NCBI GenBank assembly: GCA_017882055.1
Contig: JADGQE010000247.1
Span: 1-6,330 of the forward strand
DNA: 6,330 nucleotides
Origin: Thermoflexales bacterium
Lineage (GTDB): Bacteria; Chloroflexota; Anaerolineae; Fen-1058
Reading direction: 5' to 3'
Of the stretch, positions 5,254 to 6,330 are shown piece by piece; within the stretch, counting starts at the first letter, position 1; each line of letters begins with the position of its first letter. The position numbers and the translations under genes were made by a program. The notes beneath the pieces are model-generated. The model was not told the DNA's origin. It saw only the letters and a list, made by a program, of their open reading frames with translations, and ran no database searches.

Positions 5254-6330
5254 TTAAATCAGTCGTGCAAAGGGACGCAGGTGCTTCACGAAATGCGCTT
5301 CGAGTGCCGCATAATGATCGGCTTCGTGTGCCTGCAGTGTAGCTCGAATGTCATCGCCGTACTGCGCCAGCGCCGAACCGAAGGTGACGTGCAGTGCTTC
5401 GCGCGTATCGAATTGATCGAGCACGGCCGGCAAGTCCGCATCGCTCAACGTCTGCGGCTGCGCCACGCGCGCGACATCGGCCGAGACGTGATAGGACACG
5501 TGATCGATCGCGTAACGCTCGATTGCCAGAGTCAGCAGATCGCGGAACAACGCAGGCTTGACCTGCGCAATAGCGCGCAGTGCTTCGAGATAACTCGTGC
5601 CCGCTGTTTTGAGATGCACTACGCCTTGCGTCGCAGCCACAATCAGCGGATAGACGCTGAATTTATCCGAGCCGGAATGCAGGCTGAGTTTATATGGCCC
5701 CAGTGCGCGTGCGATGGCCGCGTGTCCGGCCAGATCGGCTGCCAGTTCATTGAGATCGCCTATATAGTCTACACCCTTTTCGAAGCGACCCACGTAACGC
5801 GGCGCGAGGCTTACCCAGTGTATGCCGAGGCGCTTGAGTTCGCTGGCGATAAAGACATGCTCGGCATGGGTCGTCGGCGTCTCGGTCTCATCGACGGATA
5901 CTTCCAACTCGAATGGAATGCTTTTTGAAACGAGATGCCGGTACATCTGGGTTACATGTGCGATAGCGTTGCCGTACTTAGCAGCCGCACGCCACAATGC
6001 TTCTTCGTTCAGCGTGATGCGGTGATCTTCAATCTCGAACACCTGACCGGCATAACGTGTTTGCAGATCAGCGCTTGAGCTTTCCAGATCGTTCCAGCGC
6101 AGCGCCGCGACCCTGGTTTTGATGACGTCGGGCGCAGCCGTATCGGCTTCGCTGTCGACGTGCGCACCGGGATCGATCGTGTAGAAGCTAAAACCGACTG
6201 CGGCGCAAGCATCGATGTCGTCGGGCGTCTTCAAGTGATCGGCATCAGCCCCCACTCGATCGCGCCAGCCGCCTTCGAACGCGCCCCAGGTCGCATCGCG
6301 CATCACATCGGCCGGCGTGCGATTCGTGCG
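5254..6330 (-). CDS. uxaE: Tagaturonate/fructuronate epimerase, 3' part (cut by right edge)
   Basis: The in-window frame encodes 358 residues ending at a TAA. It stays open to the last base, so the true start is to the right of the window. The GTG and ATG near 6301-6306 are internal codons. Family members run to roughly 480 residues by recollection, so about a quarter is missing. Recognisable blocks include the DETETPTTHAEH stretch, SLHSGSDKFSVYP (5647-5685), the HLKTAGTSYLEALR block just after it, and YHVSAD, matching the UxaE family described from Thermotoga maritima. That enzyme converts D-tagaturonate to D-fructuronate and so merges galacturonate and glucuronate breakdown. The conserved His and Asp residues in these blocks suit a metal-dependent epimerase. 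It is the most upstream gene visible, and the operon promoter is probably outside the window. Confidence 0.85.
   Translation of the reverse strand, partial: RTNRTPADVMRDATWGAFEGGWRDRVGADADHLKTPDDIDACAAVGFSFYTIDPGAHVDSEADTAAPDVIKTRVAALRWNDLESSSADLQTRYAGQVFEIEDHRITLNEEALWRAAAKYGNAIAHVTQMYRHLVSKSIPFELEVSVDETETPTTHAEHVFIASELKRLGIHWVSLAPRYVGRFEKGVDYIGDLNELAADLAGHAAIARALGPYKLSLHSGSDKFSVYPLIVAATQGVVHLKTAGTSYLEALRAIAQVKPALFRDLLTLAIERYAIDHVSYHVSADVARVAQPQTLSDADLPAVLDQFDTREALHVTFGSALAQYGDDIRATLQAHEADHYAALEAHFVKHLRPFARLI

Noticed and set aside
5125..5928. Long plus-strand open frame (267 codons) opposite uxaE
   Set aside because: It mirrors the GC-rich codons of the clearly recognisable uxaE on the other strand, runs through the palindromic spacer, and its product resembles no protein family.

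Overview
The window is the downstream part of a sugar-acid (hexuronate/aldonate) catabolic operon. Five protein genes lie on the minus strand, all in the same direction, and no plus-strand gene is supported. In transcription order, from right to left, they are: a tagaturonate/fructuronate epimerase (UxaE, cut by the right edge), a short-chain dehydrogenase of the fructuronate reductase (UxuB) type, a LarA-family nickel-pincer racemase/epimerase, a 6-phosphogluconate dehydrogenase (Gnd), and a PfkB-family sugar-acid kinase (KdgK-like). The first 253 bases and the spacers hold no genes, but most of them carry palindromes or short repeats.

The organism is probably a GC-rich bacterium. The combination of UxaE, SDR-type UxuB and a KdgK-like kinase with the GGGD signature is the uronate toolkit of Thermotogota, Firmicutes and Chloroflexota. 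The base composition and the repeat-rich spacers suggest Chloroflexota or a similar environmental lineage. This is an inference and is not settled by the window.

Layout: 1-253, non-coding with a long imperfect stem-loop; 254-1336, kinase; 1337-1426, spacer almost filled by a perfect 17-bp inverted repeat; 1427-2848, gnd (an ATG with a good ribosome binding site is preferred over a GTG five codons upstream); 2849-2913, plain spacer; 2914-4149, LarA-like gene; 4150-4196, AT-rich spacer of heptanucleotide repeats; 4197-5033, SDR; 5034-5253, spacer with a multi-hairpin element of about 120 bp; 5254-6330, 3' part of uxaE.

How the genes may work together: UxaE turns D-tagaturonate into D-fructuronate, and the SDR reduces this to D-mannonate. 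The usual next steps are dehydration by UxuA and phosphorylation of 2-keto-3-deoxygluconate (KDG) by KdgK. No dehydratase is in the window. Instead there is a LarA-type C2 epimerase and a 6-phosphogluconate dehydrogenase. D-mannonate and D-gluconate are C2 epimers, and LarA-family D-gluconate 2-epimerases are known. The most interesting reading is therefore a route mannonate -> gluconate -> 6-phosphogluconate -> ribulose 5-phosphate, in which a nickel-pincer enzyme joins uronate degradation to the pentose phosphate pathway. This is a hypothesis from gene content and conserved residues, not a demonstrated pathway.
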